From the NCBI GenBank assembly GCA_947561395.2, contig OX387183.1:43952890-44016889 (forward strand): DNA of 64,000 bases, in the 5' to 3' direction. This DNA is from Buxus sempervirens (lineage: Eukaryota > Streptophyta > Magnoliopsida > Buxales > Buxaceae). The translations under genes and the position numbers were made by a program. Positions within the stretch are counted from its first letter, which is position 1. Each line of letters starts with the position of its first letter. The notes under the pieces are model-generated. The model did not search any database. It saw only the letters and a program-made list of their open reading frames with translations, and was not told the origin of the DNA. Of this stretch, positions 11,664-23,200 are shown piece by piece.

Positions 11664-14600
11664 TGTCAGCACCTCATTTTTGCACCCAAAAAAATGAAAG
11701 AATAAAACCCTAATCGAAAAAGTCAAACCTGAAGGGGTCAAAAAGTTGACTTTTTGATCGGGTGCAAATTGACCACCAAACTTTATACCATTGGAAAGAG
11801 GACTTCAATACGATTCTAACGCAACTGAGTTTGCTCAAATCGGAGTCCGGATAAAGAAGTTATGGGTTGGTCAAATCTGGAAATAGCATAAATCGACTTT
11901 CTGCAAAACTCCAAATTAGCTGCTCAATTGGACATCAGCAGAAAGAGCGCGTCGACACGACTCCAACGCAACTGAGTTTGCTGGAATCGGAGTCCCGGAT
12001 AAGGAGATATGAGCAAAACTGGCTCCGGGACGCGAATTCGCACTTCTGCTAAAAAGCCTGAATTTGCTGCCAAACTTTAGCTTAGTGGATAGGGAATCTC
12101 AACCTGATTCCAACGCCACTAAGTTTGCTGAAATCGGATATCAAATGAGAAAGTTATGAGCAGTCAAAAATTTCGGAAAATCTGCACATGTGGCAAGATT
12201 GAAGAAACGACAAAAAATAAAAATCTAAGAATAAAATAATAATATTTTGTAAATATCTAACAATTAAATTAAATCAAAAATAAAATAGAAAATAGAAAAC
12301 ACATGTGTCTTCTAACCAAAAAATCTTAAGAATAAAATAATAATAAATCTTAAAGAATCTAAAAATTAAGATAAATAAAAAATAAACAAAAAAATATCAA
12401 CCACATGTCATCACTATGGATAAGCTTAATGAGTTGGATTCGATGAGAATAAAAAATATTTAAGTTTTAGTTACATGAAACATAAAATTAAAATTCAGTC
12501 AAAAAAGGTGATTAAAATTCATTTTTAGGTCATTTTTTCAACTATAAAAGGGGGGCCACCCCCATTCCATTCTAAGCACCAAACCTCTCTCTTCTTCCCC
12601 TTTTGCTCTCTCCCACTTCACTACCCCTCTCCTCTCTTGTGTTTTTGCTCATCCCATACTCTGCCAAAATCCCCACTTCACTTTCAGACATAATTTTCCT
12701 TCCCATTTTACCCCTCAACCATACCTAATCCCTTCCCCTTTTACCCTTTCGATCTAGGAAGGAGGAGAACCCCCTTATCAACCCATTTTTGGAAATCTAA
12801 AGGAGTGCGGAAGCGCTGTCCAAATTTCTCCTCAACTCTAATCCCTTTTTACCTAAAGCAAGAGAGGCCCTGTTCAAATCAATTCGTGAAATCCAACGGA
12901 GGTGCGGAAGCGCTGCCAAAATTCTCGGAAAACCGTCACACATCAACAAGAAGAAGGTAATAGCAAAAGAATGTTTCTGGTAATGTAATATTCAACATGT
13001 CTTAAATTTGACTTTGTTTTTAAATCCTCTTTATCTACTATTTGTTTCATTACGTTTATCTCACCGGCTTGCTCTTATTGTACGCGGCATTGAGTTCCCC
13101 ATGGTGAAGGTACCCAACTAAGAGGTGAAAAGAAAATGTCTTTTGGTTATAGGACTCAAGCTAACACCATTTCTCTTTTGTTAAATTGATACTTACCCAT
13201 CTTGGCTATTCATTACGGAGGGAGTTGTCCTCCTTGGGAATCTGTTGTAACCCATAAAATTTCCTCCCTCTATCCCTTCTAAAAGTCCTCATGCATGTGG
13301 GTTTACAAGCAATGGAGTGTTAAAGAGGAAAGATGAAGATTGGCAGCCAAGTGAAGATATTTGCACAATAAGATTGTGCTAGGATCACCAGCAGAGGTTG
13401 CCGAATGACAATAGAAGACATCCAAATCGATCACCACTGAAAATGTTGCAAAATTGTAAAATCGGGCGAAGCCCGTATTTTATGTACGGACCAGGAGTGC
13501 CCATATTCAATATACGGTCCGGTCTGAACCGTGTTAAAATTATGGTTCAGACCAAACCGTAGAGTAAATACGGGCAGACCATGGGCCTAGATGGGCCCAC
13601 CAAGACACCCCGGGCCCACATGTGTGGTCCACATTTCGACTGGCCTAAACCAAGCCCGTTTTCAACAAACAGGCCCAAGGCCACTTGACTCTGGCTAATG
13701 GGCCCACTCCAAGCCCACTAAGCCCAAACTAAAATTGTAAATAAATAAAACTTAATAAAATAAACAAATGGGTTACCCAATAACCCAACTGGGCCCCAGG
13801 CCCAACCATGGCAGCCTACGGGTCTTCCAACGGGACCCGGGTCCGACCCACTTCACTTAAATAAATAAAAAAGATAAAATCAAAATAAAAGGGACCCACA
13901 CCTATAGAGGGCCCCGCCAGACCCAACAAGGCAGCATGCTGGTTTAGGAAGGGTGAGATTGACTCAAAAATCAGGGAGACCCGAGGGACCCGTCAGACTG
14001 GCGGGGCGGATCGGAGTGTCTTTAGGACTTCCCCGGACCGTAACCGAGGACTTAGCTAGAACTCTAATAAGCCGCAGACCAGACTTAGACCCGATAGGGC
14101 AAACATCGTGTCTGCCTGCACCTCTCAGGTAGTGGCGACTCCGAAAGTCCCGAGGCACGCACGAAACCCTCCACGTGCGCTTCGTGTGCGATCTAGGTCA
14201 GATTTAGGTGCGCACAGCTTGAACTACTTTTATCAATGAAATTCTTCAGGAATCACTAACTTTTGTTCTAGCAAATGTGTTGGATTTTTCTCCCCTTTTC
14301 CTACATACAAAGAAGTCACCATGACAGAAAGATGATTCGATGGTATGGGGTAAAGTGTGATTCAAAGGCATTCTCTTTATTTTCAAAAAGGGAGCATGTT
14401 CCCTTCCTCATCTTCAAATTCTAATGTACCCCTATTAAGTCCCCTTAATCCTTTCTTAATATGTTGTCATTTCATTTCATTTTTTTTTGGTTTGATTGGT
14501 AGGAGATCAACAAGGTTTTTTTTTTAAGTATTGCACCACTGTAGGCCCACACAGGGGCCCACATAATTTCAAGCAACCCCAAAAACCCAAAATAGACCTT

Positions 14601-15012
14601 GGATTTGACAGTCCAAATTGATCCAATGTGGGCCTTCCAACGGGGCCCACCTCCGACCCACTTCACTTTAATGGATAAAAAGATAAAAATGAATAAAAGG
14701 GACTTACACCTGCAAAGGTCCCTACCAGACTTAATCTGATACATGCTGGGCTAGGATCAGGGTGAGACTAAGTTGACTCAGAACCAGGGAAACCCAAGGG
14801 ACCCGTCATTTGACGGGGCGGACCGGGGTGTTTTCGGACTTCCCCGGACCGTAACCGAGAACTTGCCCGAATCTCTAAAAAAGACGCAGACCAGCAAATC
14901 TTAGACCTGTATAGGCACCCAAGTGTCTGCCTGCACATCTCAGGCAGTGGCGACTCCGATACCTCGAAACCCCAACGCATTCCGTGCGGCGCCTCACCGG
15001 GACGTGCGCACA
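11664..15012 (+). mobile_element. Element D: short LTR element nested in C
   Basis: Starts TGTCAGCACC and ends GTGCGCACA, with GCCCG duplicated outside (11659-11663 and 15013-15017). It holds one apparently full LTR (11664-14216, TATA box ACTATAAAAGG at 12541), about 300 bases of unrecognised sequence, then the 3' 500 bases of a second LTR copy (about 14511-15012). No gag or pol remains. Both LTR ends keep an internal TGGCGACTCCG motif, as other Tat-type LTRs here do. It belongs to the same family as C but lies in the opposite orientation. The 5' end of its second LTR is deleted. Confidence 0.85.
13470..13585. repeat. Palindrome array in element D
   Basis: CCCGTATTTTATGTACGG, CCCATATTCAATATACGG and related units, at the same relative place in the LTR as the array at 10748-10853 in C. 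Confidence 0.85.
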
Positions 15013-15013
15013 G

Positions 15014-15256
15014 CCCGTATTTGAACTACGGGCATGCCTTGCCCATACTTCAAGTATTGGCGTGCCTTGCCCGTACTTCAAGTACGGGTGTGCCTTGCCC
15101 ATAATTCAAAGATGGGCGAAAAACGCATATTTCCAAATCTCGCAAAATCGTCCGTACAGGACGCGTGTCCCGCCGTACAACGACACGCGTCCCCTTCTAG
15201 AAGCTTTCCCGTATTTGAAGTACGGGCATGCCTCGCCCGTACTTCAAATACGGTCC
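15014..15256. repeat. Palindrome array in element C, upstream of its TATA box
   Basis: At least six units such as CCCGTACTTCAAGTACGGG, with near-identical spacers (CATGCCTTG / TGTGCCTTG). Before D inserted, this array lay directly upstream of the C promoter. D's target duplication GCCCG is the first half of one of these stems. Confidence 0.9.
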
Positions 15257-17359
15257 AGCACGTTTTTAAAATGTTTGGATTTCAAACATTTATTCAATTT
15301 GGTTTATTTAAAGATTTTTATCCGATTTTTTGATTATTTTATTATAAAAACGAGATTCTTTTATTAAAATATTATTAAAAAATAAAGATATTTTTACTAA
15401 ATGATTATTTTATTTATTTAATTCATTTATTCTGCTTTTAGCTGCTGTTTTGCCACATGGGCAGCTTTCTTGAAACTTCAACTGCCCATAACTTTTCCGT
15501 CTGATGTCCGATTTCAGCAAATTTGGTGTCGTTGGAATCGGCTCGAAACCCACTATCCATTGGGATCAAATTGGCCAGTTGAATTGGGGTCAAGCAAAAA
15601 GTCAACTTTCGCTTCCCCAAAAGTTTGACTGGCTCATAACTTCCTCATCCGGACTCCGATTCTGGCAAACTCAGTTGCATTAGAACCGTGTCGAAATGCT
15701 CTTTTCAATGAGAGGAAGTTTGATGGCCAATTCTCTTTGGATCAAAAAGTCAAATTTTGGCCCCCTCAGGGTTTGACTTTTTAGTTGAAATTTTCATTTT
15801 CTGCAGTTTTGGGGGTGCCAAAATCAGGTGTCTACATCTTCCTTTTATTTCTTTTTCTGCATCTTGACTGTATCTGACCATTTCTCTTCTTTGCAGCTCA
15901 TCCTGTACCGCTTTAACGACGTGGATGTCGGAGTGTCCCGTGAGATGGCAGTACAGGACACCTTTGATAGAGATCGGCAACGTCAGCCCTACCAGTGCTT
16001 CCTTGGGAGGCTTGGTAGGGTGATGTACTTGGGAGAGCGCCTGTACTATCAGCACACCGGCGCACTTCGTATCCCCGTTCCTCCTCCTCCTGTGGGTCCC
16101 GACACGCTCCTGCTGGGTTTTGATGTTGATCAGTTTGATCATTTCCAGGATGCGGAGGGGCTCACAGTAGCTGGGGATTACGACGAGTGGATCCAGAGAG
16201 TATCCATTGGGTGCTTGATGGATCGACCCACTCGTGCTAGGGTGACCGAGATCGGTGGGATCTGTATCCGGATCCATGAGGACACGGTGAGTCTTGTAAT
16301 CTTCACATCCACTTTTCTTCCCTTCTGTATTTTTGACCCCAATTCTGTTCTTGTTGGCAGGTACACAAGCTGAATACTATCCGGGACCGGTTCGAGAGTC
16401 AGTGGGCCGCGATCGATGATATGATCGCCGAGCATGATGCGGTCGTGGCCCAGAGGGATGCTCGTATCAGGGAGCTGGAGGCCTTGGTTGCTGAGCTCCA
16501 GGCTACACAGGTATCTGGTCTTCTTATAATTTCGTTTCTTTCATGTTTCTGCTATTCTGCTATTCTAATATGCTGGTTTGATTTTTGCAGGGCCCGGTCC
16601 CGGATCATGACGCTGCCTTTGAGCATGATTTCCTCATTCCTGACCCGTCTCCCGCTCGGGCTACTGATCCTGTGGACGTCCCAGCTGCTGCTGCGGATGC
16701 CCCGGCTGCTCCTTCATCTCCAATGATGGTTCCTAAGCCGGAGGACATCCCTGCTGCTGACCCAGTGGAGTCGGATCCCCCAGTCCCTGCTATAGATATC
16801 CCTAGTATGTTTTCTTTAATTTTCCCTTTTTGGTTCATTTTGACGTTTTTATTTCTGACTTTATCTCCATTTAGCACAGATATTTCTGCTCTTGGCCCTT
16901 CCTCTGATGCTGCTGGGCCTTCTGGATCTGCGGGTCCAGTCAAGCCTGCTCGTGCTGAGCCCAAGGTATCCTCTCCAGATTTTGCTCCTGCTCCGCCCCC
17001 AGACCTCGAGGAGTATTGCTTGGAGTATCAGATCCAGCAAGTGGTGGGTCGGCTTCCTTGTCACGCTGCCGAGCGTATTCTGGCATACTCTAGGGGCCGA
17101 TCACTTCGAGGAAGAGGCCGTAGAGGAGGACGCGGCCGAGGACGCGGGGATGATCCTGCACAGAAGTAGGAGATTAGGATTTTTATGTATTTTTACTCTT
17201 TTGTACCAAGAAACTTGCATTTATATATGAAAGAAACTTTTTATTCATTCTCTCTTGTCTTGCACTTCTTTTCTTTTCCATTTCATGCAATTATGACTTG
17301 TACACAGGTAAGAAATTCGGATTTTCCTCCTTTTACTCTTTTTTTTTGCATTTTTCCTT

Positions 17360-17502
17360 TGTATCCGGCATATCAGACCGGATACATTGAGTTTTCTTTG
17401 TATCCGGCATAATATGCCGAATATGCTCAAAGCTCTTTGTATCCAGCATTGTTCACCGGATATGAAGAAATTCCTTTGTATCCAGTCTGATATACCAGAT
17501 AA
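17360..17502. repeat. Palindrome array P3 of element A, next to the DUF7745 gene promoter
   Basis: Four units (starting about 17361, 17400, 17439 and 17478; period 39 bp) with stem GTATCCGG/CCGGATAC, the last two decayed (GTATCCAG...CCGGATA, GTATCCAG...CCAGATA). The array ends 12 bases before a TATA box. Confidence 0.9.
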
Positions 17503-17513
17503 TTTAAAACATG

Positions 17514-17522
17514 CTATAAATG
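17514..17522 (+). promoter_or_regulatory. TATA box of the element A DUF7745 gene
   Basis: CTATAAATG, about 110 bases before the chosen ATG and directly downstream of the palindrome array. Element B has CTATATAAAC (54672-54681) in the same position relative to its array and ATG. Confidence 0.7.
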
Positions 17523-17632
17523 CAACCAGTCTCGGGATTTGAGCATTTTTTTACGAGTTTTTGAGTTTAGAAATCCCCTTTTTCGCCTTTTTCTTCCTCC
17601 CCTTGAGTTCTAGCTTGCTCCCATCATATCTA

Positions 17633-19329
17633 ATGGAATCCGGATCATCTTTTGCCTTACCATTGTCTATCCACACAGCCTCCCCTGCAAAACAGCCTTT
17701 TAGATCAAAACCACCTAATCTTACTAGGTACAATCCTATGGACTCTTTTTATAATAGTTGGGTTAATTCTATGACCGTGGATGAGGAGAGGAGATGGGAT
17801 TCCAACCATCTAGGCCACATTCTGCTTATCCCGAAGGTTCCCTTCAAGTGGGAGATTATTGAAGCCCTGATTGGCCATTGGGTACCCGACCTCAACCTTT
17901 TCCGTTTTGGGACCCATGAGATGACCCCAACCATTGAGGAGGTTGAAACTATCTTGGGCTTGAGGTTTGATGAAAAGGTAGTGAATCCACCCCTTAGGCC
18001 CAACTACAAGAAGGAGGCTTCTACTTTCTTGGGCATAGGGAAGAAGGACTTAGGGGACTCTGACACCCTTTTGACATTGTCTAAGTCTTTTTTGACTGAG
18101 AAGCTCTTGAGAGGGGAAAATAAGGAAGCTAGGTTTAATGCATTGACTCTGATAGTGGTCAACCAGCTACTTTTCCCACGAGATGATGATGAGGTAGACT
18201 TGGCTCTAATCTCAGTGATATGCCAGGTTAGGGAGCGGGAGAGGTTGGCTCCTATGATTTTGGTAGAGATGTACCAGGCACTGACTGACTGCTACAATAG
18301 GAAGTCGAAACACTTCTTAGCATGTGCCCCGATCCTGCAGGTAAATTTTTTTTTTCTGCTATTTCTTTTTTTTTTGCTTTCTTTTTTTTTGTCTTTTTTC
18401 TTTTACAATGTTGATATATCTCTATTTCTTTGCAGCTTTGGCTACTTGATCATTTGAGTCAGATTGAGGAGATCAATCGACACTTCTTCCCCAGCTTGAA
18501 GGTTCCTATCTTGATGAGCAACCGGGGGTGTCCCAACATTCCAGGAGGTAAACAGGGCTGGTTTACTTTCTTGGGTTCACTCCAGGATGATCAGGTGAGG
18601 TGGCCTGTTACCTACCAGCCCAATGCAGAGATCGTGATCAGCTTCCGAGACCGTAATTTCCTGATTCTGGCTGGCCTGAGACATGCAGTGCTTTATCTTC
18701 CTTTGTGGGTCCTTCGTCAATTCAGAGCGACCCAGGGGATTATGATCCCAGGTGGGTATGAGGATCATCTTGGGCCCCTTTCTCTAGCTACCATGACGCT
18801 GAATGCCTGGTTGATGAGGGAGTGGTCATATGTTCGCTTCATATGGGGCCCCGTCTTCTCAAAGTCCCATGTGAAGGACTATCTCTTCTGGATCAGGGAG
18901 CAGATACAGAGTTAGGCTCCAGTACCCGAAGATCCTCCTGCAGTCTTGGCTCCTACTTAAGAGGATATTTTAGAGTCTGAGAGAGCTTCCCACAAGCGAC
19001 TTCAGCAGATATGGGTACGAGAGGCCCAGGAGCTTAGGATACGGGGCCTTGACATGGAAAGGCAACTTGCAGAGCAGGTATCTCGCCGTCTAGCTATGGA
19101 GAAGCAACTTGAGGAGCATAGGTAGGCCCGCTGTCTTGAAGTCCGAGCACTGAGGCAGAAGCACCAGGATTCTTTAGCCGACCTTAGGAGCATGCGGATT
19201 AGGCAGACTCTTTCAGATTAGGTCATTTCCTTCTTGAGTGATCCCGCTGCAGAGGGGGCTTCTGGAGTTATTGCAGCTCAGGCAGCTCGGATTCGAGAGC
19301 TTGAGGAGCGGCTAGGAGACAGAGATTAG
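17633..19329 (+). pseudogene. DUF7745-like gene of element A, two exons, antisense to gag-pol
   Basis: Exons 17633-18340 and 18436-19329, with a 95-base pyrimidine-rich intron (GTAAAT...TTTGCAG). The start is chosen by alignment with B (SKPPNLTRYN follows about 25-30 residues after the Met in both) and by the upstream TATA box. The fold-family signature is a WDS.HLGHIL block, EALIGHWVPDLNLFRF, MTPTIEEVETILGL, then FNALTLIVVNQLLFP and FLACAPILQLWLLDHL. This pattern matches DUF7745, a plant domain of unknown function often linked to retroelements. The C-terminal third is a coiled coil rich in Glu, Arg and Leu, ending RIRELEERLGDRD. Exon 1 is fully open, but exon 2 has stops at 18913, 18958, 19123 and 19219. 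Molecular function is unknown. Confidence 0.8.
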
Positions 19330-20278
19330 CCTTATTTCCTGCACGCATTTTTTTCTTTTTTCCTACCTTTGTACAAAAGCAAACTCCAATAGTGGAAAGA
19401 CAAAGGATTTAATTCAAAGTGAAATTTTTATATTATTGGCCTCAGAATGCTCAGATGCTTGTAAAAACAAAGGTTTTATGAAAAGTATTTGATTTATCAT
19501 CACTGGCCAAAGTATAGTTTTTCTTTTTTTATTTTTTTTATTTTTTGAAATTTGGTCCATGCACTTAATCACCTATAATTAACTGAATTAAAACCAGGTT
19601 AAATAATGAAGAGGGTAGTCCAAGGAATAATGAGGGATCAAAACCATCCATCTTAGGACCCTTAGAGTCATCCTTAAATTCCTCCTCTTCCAGAATTGAC
19701 TGTATTACCCAATCTGCTTAGTCTCAGTACTTGTGCTGATTTCTCTTCAAGCTCGGGTCACATGGTCAACTCAGCTTTTAATTTTTTTTTCTTCTTTCCT
19801 TCTTGCCAATATTGCCCCTAGCGCCAGTTACGGTTTTCACTAGGGCCGGCTTTTGCATTCCGTCATCACCAATTTCACTCTAAAATTAGAATGAACATAC
19901 TAAGATAACCGAGGACTTAGAAATAGGACGAAACAAAGGCTAGGCTCGGTTTATGAAAGAAAAAGTATTAAAGGCTTAAAATTTTTCTCATGTTGAAATA
20001 GGTCAACCGGACTTACAGTCATGATGAATTTAACCTCATTTCCCAAATTGCATTCTTTGCATCTTTTTTTCACACTTGGCTTTCATTTGCCATTTTTCTT
20101 TGTTTTTTTTTTTCTTTTTTCCTTACTTTGCCCCAATTTGTTTTGCCCTAATATAAGACTGTAAATCCGGTTTAGGTTTATCAAAGAAACGAACCGGCTC
20201 AACTTGGCTAGGCTAGGGATTAAAATTTTGAAGGAAATAAAGAAAAATGGCCTCGGATCATTTCCTAGTAATGTTTAA
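19330..20278. other. Spacer between convergent DUF7745 gene and pol in element A
   Basis: About 950 bases of AT-rich sequence with T-runs, holding the presumed 3' ends of two tail-to-tail transcription units. Element B has a similar spacer (56489-57419) with recognisable shared blocks ('gccaattacggttttcactagg', 'ataggacgaaacaaaggctagg'). No further gene is visible. Confidence 0.6.
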
Positions 20279-23200
20279 TCAAGGAAAATACCTTTTTACT
20301 GCATCAGAGTTAATTGGCTCAGGAAAATCTGTCCCATCCATTTCTGCTAAGATGAGTGCACCCCCTGACAGGACTTTCTTGACAACATACGGCCCTTCTC
20401 AATTTTGCTTGAACTTACCACGAGGATCTTCCAAAAATTGTAAGATTTTCTTTAGCACCAAGTTTCCTTCTTGGAAAGTTCTGGGCCTCACTTTCTTATT
20501 GTAGGCCCGGGCCATTCTCTTCTGATACAACTGTCCATGACATAGTGCTTTCAATCGCTTCTTTTCTATTAGGTTGAGTTGATCATGTCTTGACTGTACC
20601 CATTCGGCTTCTTCCAGTTCTGCTTCCATGAGCACTCTAAGTGATGGGATCTCTACTTCCACGGGCAAAACTGCTTCCATCCCATAGACTAGGGAGTACG
20701 GGGTTGCCCCTGTTGAAGTTCGGATCGAGGTTCTGTAGGCATGTAGAGCAAGCGGTAGAATTTCATGCCAATCCTTGTAACTTACTACCATCTTCTGAAT
20801 GATTTTCTTTATATTTTTATTTGCTGCTTCCACTGCCCCATTCATCTTTGGCCTGTACGGAGCTGACTTGTGGTGGGTGATCTGAAACTACTCACACATC
20901 TTCTTCATGTCCTTGTTCTTAATATTTGAAGCGTTGTCTGATACTATGGCACTTGGCAGTCCATAGCGACAAATGATATTGTGCTTCAAAAACTTAATAA
21001 CATGGTTGCTTGTGATGTTTGCATACGATGCTGCTTCCACCCATTTAGTGAAGTAATCAATCGCCACCAGGATGAATCTGTGCCCGTTCGATGCCTTAGG
21101 GGAGATCATGCCAATAACATATACGCCCCACATAGAGAAGGGCCATGGTGATGTCATGTTGTACAACTCACCTGGGGGTGCATGCTTGTTATCCGCATAT
21201 ATCTAACATTGGTGGCACCTCCTGACATGTACACAGCAATCATGTTCCATGGTCGACCAGTAATAGCCCAACCTCAAGATCTTCTTTGCCAGCATGTGCC
21301 CGCTCATATGGGGCTCGCAAATTCCTCCATATACAGTCTCAATCAGTCTTTCCGATTCAATCTTGGCTACATATCTGAGCAGAATATCGTTATGTGACCT
21401 CTTGTACAAATGTCCACCACTTAGCAGAAACTGACCAGCTAATCTCTGTATTGTCCTTTTCTCAGTAGACATTGCATTTTCTGGTAACCTCCGATTGTTC
21501 AAGAAATTTTTGATATCTTGAAACCATGGTGTTTCTTCTTCTGGTGCTCCTTCTAGAACGAGACAATAAGCCGGTTCATCTCTGACCTCAATTTCCAGCG
21601 GTTTGATGTCTACCCCTTCTGGCATGCTGACCATGGAAGCCAATGTTGCTAGAGCATCCGCGAACTGATTCTTGGCCCTTGGCATATAGTTGAAGGAAAT
21701 TCGAGTAAAGTTTGTGCTTATTTCTTCCAAATACTGGTGATAGGGGATCAATTTGTGATCCTTGGTTTTCCACTCACCAGTTGTTTGGAAGATGATAAGA
21801 CTCGAATCTCCGTATACGTCAAGTTCCTCCACTTCATGATCTATGGCGGCTTGCAACCCAATTATACATGCTTCATGCTCTGCAATATTATTGGTGCACT
21901 GCAATCTCAGCTTTACTGCAATCGGGATGTGGGACCCATCTGGTTTGACCAAGACTGCCCCAATTCCATTGCCATCCATGTTGGCGGTCCCGTCGAAGAA
22001 CATTTGCCAAGAACTTTCACTTTCCTCTTCTTCAGTGTACAGTATTGCCTCATCGGGAAAGTTGGTCTTCAAGGGTTGATATTCTGGCAGAGGATGTGCA
22101 GCCAGGTGATCAGCTATGGCTTGACCCTTGATCGCCTTCTGGGTGATGTATGTGAGGTCAAACTCGGACAGTAGCAGTTGCCACTTTGCCGTCCTGCCAG
22201 TCAGTGCCGGTTTCTCAAATAAATACTTTAGCGGGTCCATCCGGGATATCAATAGTGTGAAGTGACTAAGGAAGTAATGCCTTAGCCTCTGAGTGGCCCA
22301 CATTAGAGCACAGCAAGTCTTCTCCAATGGTGAGTACATGGCTTCATATTCCGTGAATTTTTTACTCAGATAGTAAATGGCCCTTTCTTTTCTACCAGTC
22401 TCATCATGCTGCCCCAAGACACATCCCATTGACGTTTCCAACACTGACAAGTACAGGATCAGTGGTCTTCCTGGGGTTGGTGGCACTAGTACAGGTGGGT
22501 TCAGTAAATATTCCTTGATCGTATCGAAGGCCTGCTGGCAATCTTCATTCCAGATGTCAGGTTATCCTTCCTCAGAAGCTTGAAAATTGGTTCACAAATA
22601 GCAGTGAGCTGCGCTATGAACCGGCTTATGTACTGAATTCTTCCGAGAAAACCACGAACCTCCTTCTCGGTTCTGGGTGTTGGCATTGGCTTTAGCCGGG
22701 TCAATTTCAATTCCTCTTCTGCTCACTATAAACCTCAGTAACTTCCCTGATGTAGTCCCAAAGACGCATTTAGTCGGGTTAAGCCGTAAACTGTACTTTC
22801 TGAGTCGATCAAACACTTTCTTCAGATTGATCAAGTGGTCCTATTCTTTGCATGATTTGGAAATCATATCGTCCACGTAGACCTCCATCTCCTTATGGAT
22901 CATGTCATGGAATAGTGCAGTCATGGCCCGCTGGTATGTTGCCCCAGCGTTTTTAAGCCCAAATGGCATGACTGTATAGTGGAATGTGCCCCAAGGTGTG
23001 ATGAACGCTGTTTTCTCTTGATCTTCCATAGCCATCTTGATCTGATTATATCCAGAGAAACCATCCATGAAGGAGAATAGGCTATGTGCCGCAGTATTAT
23101 CGACCAGAATGTCTATGTGTGGGAGCGGAAAATCGTCCTTTGGGCTTGCCTTATTCAGATCTCTATAGTCCACGCACATTCTGACTTTCCCGTCCTTCTT

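Larger units (their letters stand above)
10004..15836 (-). mobile_element. Element C: solo LTR (Tat-type, TGTAGACACC...GGTGCGCACA) split by element D
   Basis: Ends are TG...CA on both strands and TCTTC flanks both sides (9999-10003 and 15837-15841). With the nested element and its duplication removed, 10004-11663 joined to 15018-15836 gives one LTR of about 2.48 kb read on the minus strand, close to the 2.55-kb intact LTR of D. It has a TATA box (GCCTATAAATAG, near 11640) but no internal region, so it is a solo LTR left by LTR-LTR recombination. It sits in intron 3 of the element A PMD gene, at a pyrimidine tract. Confidence 0.88.
8611..17169 (+). pseudogene. Plant mobile domain (PMD) gene of element A, seven coding exons, antisense to gag-pol
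   Basis: Exons by comparison with the B copy: 8611-8748, 8826-9752, 9824-9982, 15897-16286, 16361-16510, 16591-16804 and 16880-17169 (755 codons plus stop). Exons 1-2 begin with Arg/Ser-rich and RG-rich sequence. Exons 2-4 carry the PMD, with MERYFPETQSFHL, LSITWLRKSL and RQLAWGRLIYGTILAGL matching the conserved blocks of MAIN/MAIL1-type proteins. Exon 5 is a short coiled coil (RDARIRELEALVAELQ). Exons 6-7 are Pro/Ala-rich and end in a GRGRRGGRGRGRG tail. MAIN and MAIL1 act in nuclear silencing with the phosphatase PP7L, and PMD copies in Ty3/gypsy elements are known. This copy has in-frame stops at 8997, 9681, 9750 and 9974, where B has sense codons. Intron 3 is swollen by nested LTRs C and D. 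Activity on the element itself is inference. Confidence 0.85.

Noticed and set aside
14128-14145. TGGCGACTCCG motifs in C and D (also near 10076 and 14947) as true primer binding sites
   Set aside because: They lie about 70-80 bases inside the LTR ends fixed by target duplications. The A and B LTRs carry the same internal motif, and the real PBS is at 32996-33013.
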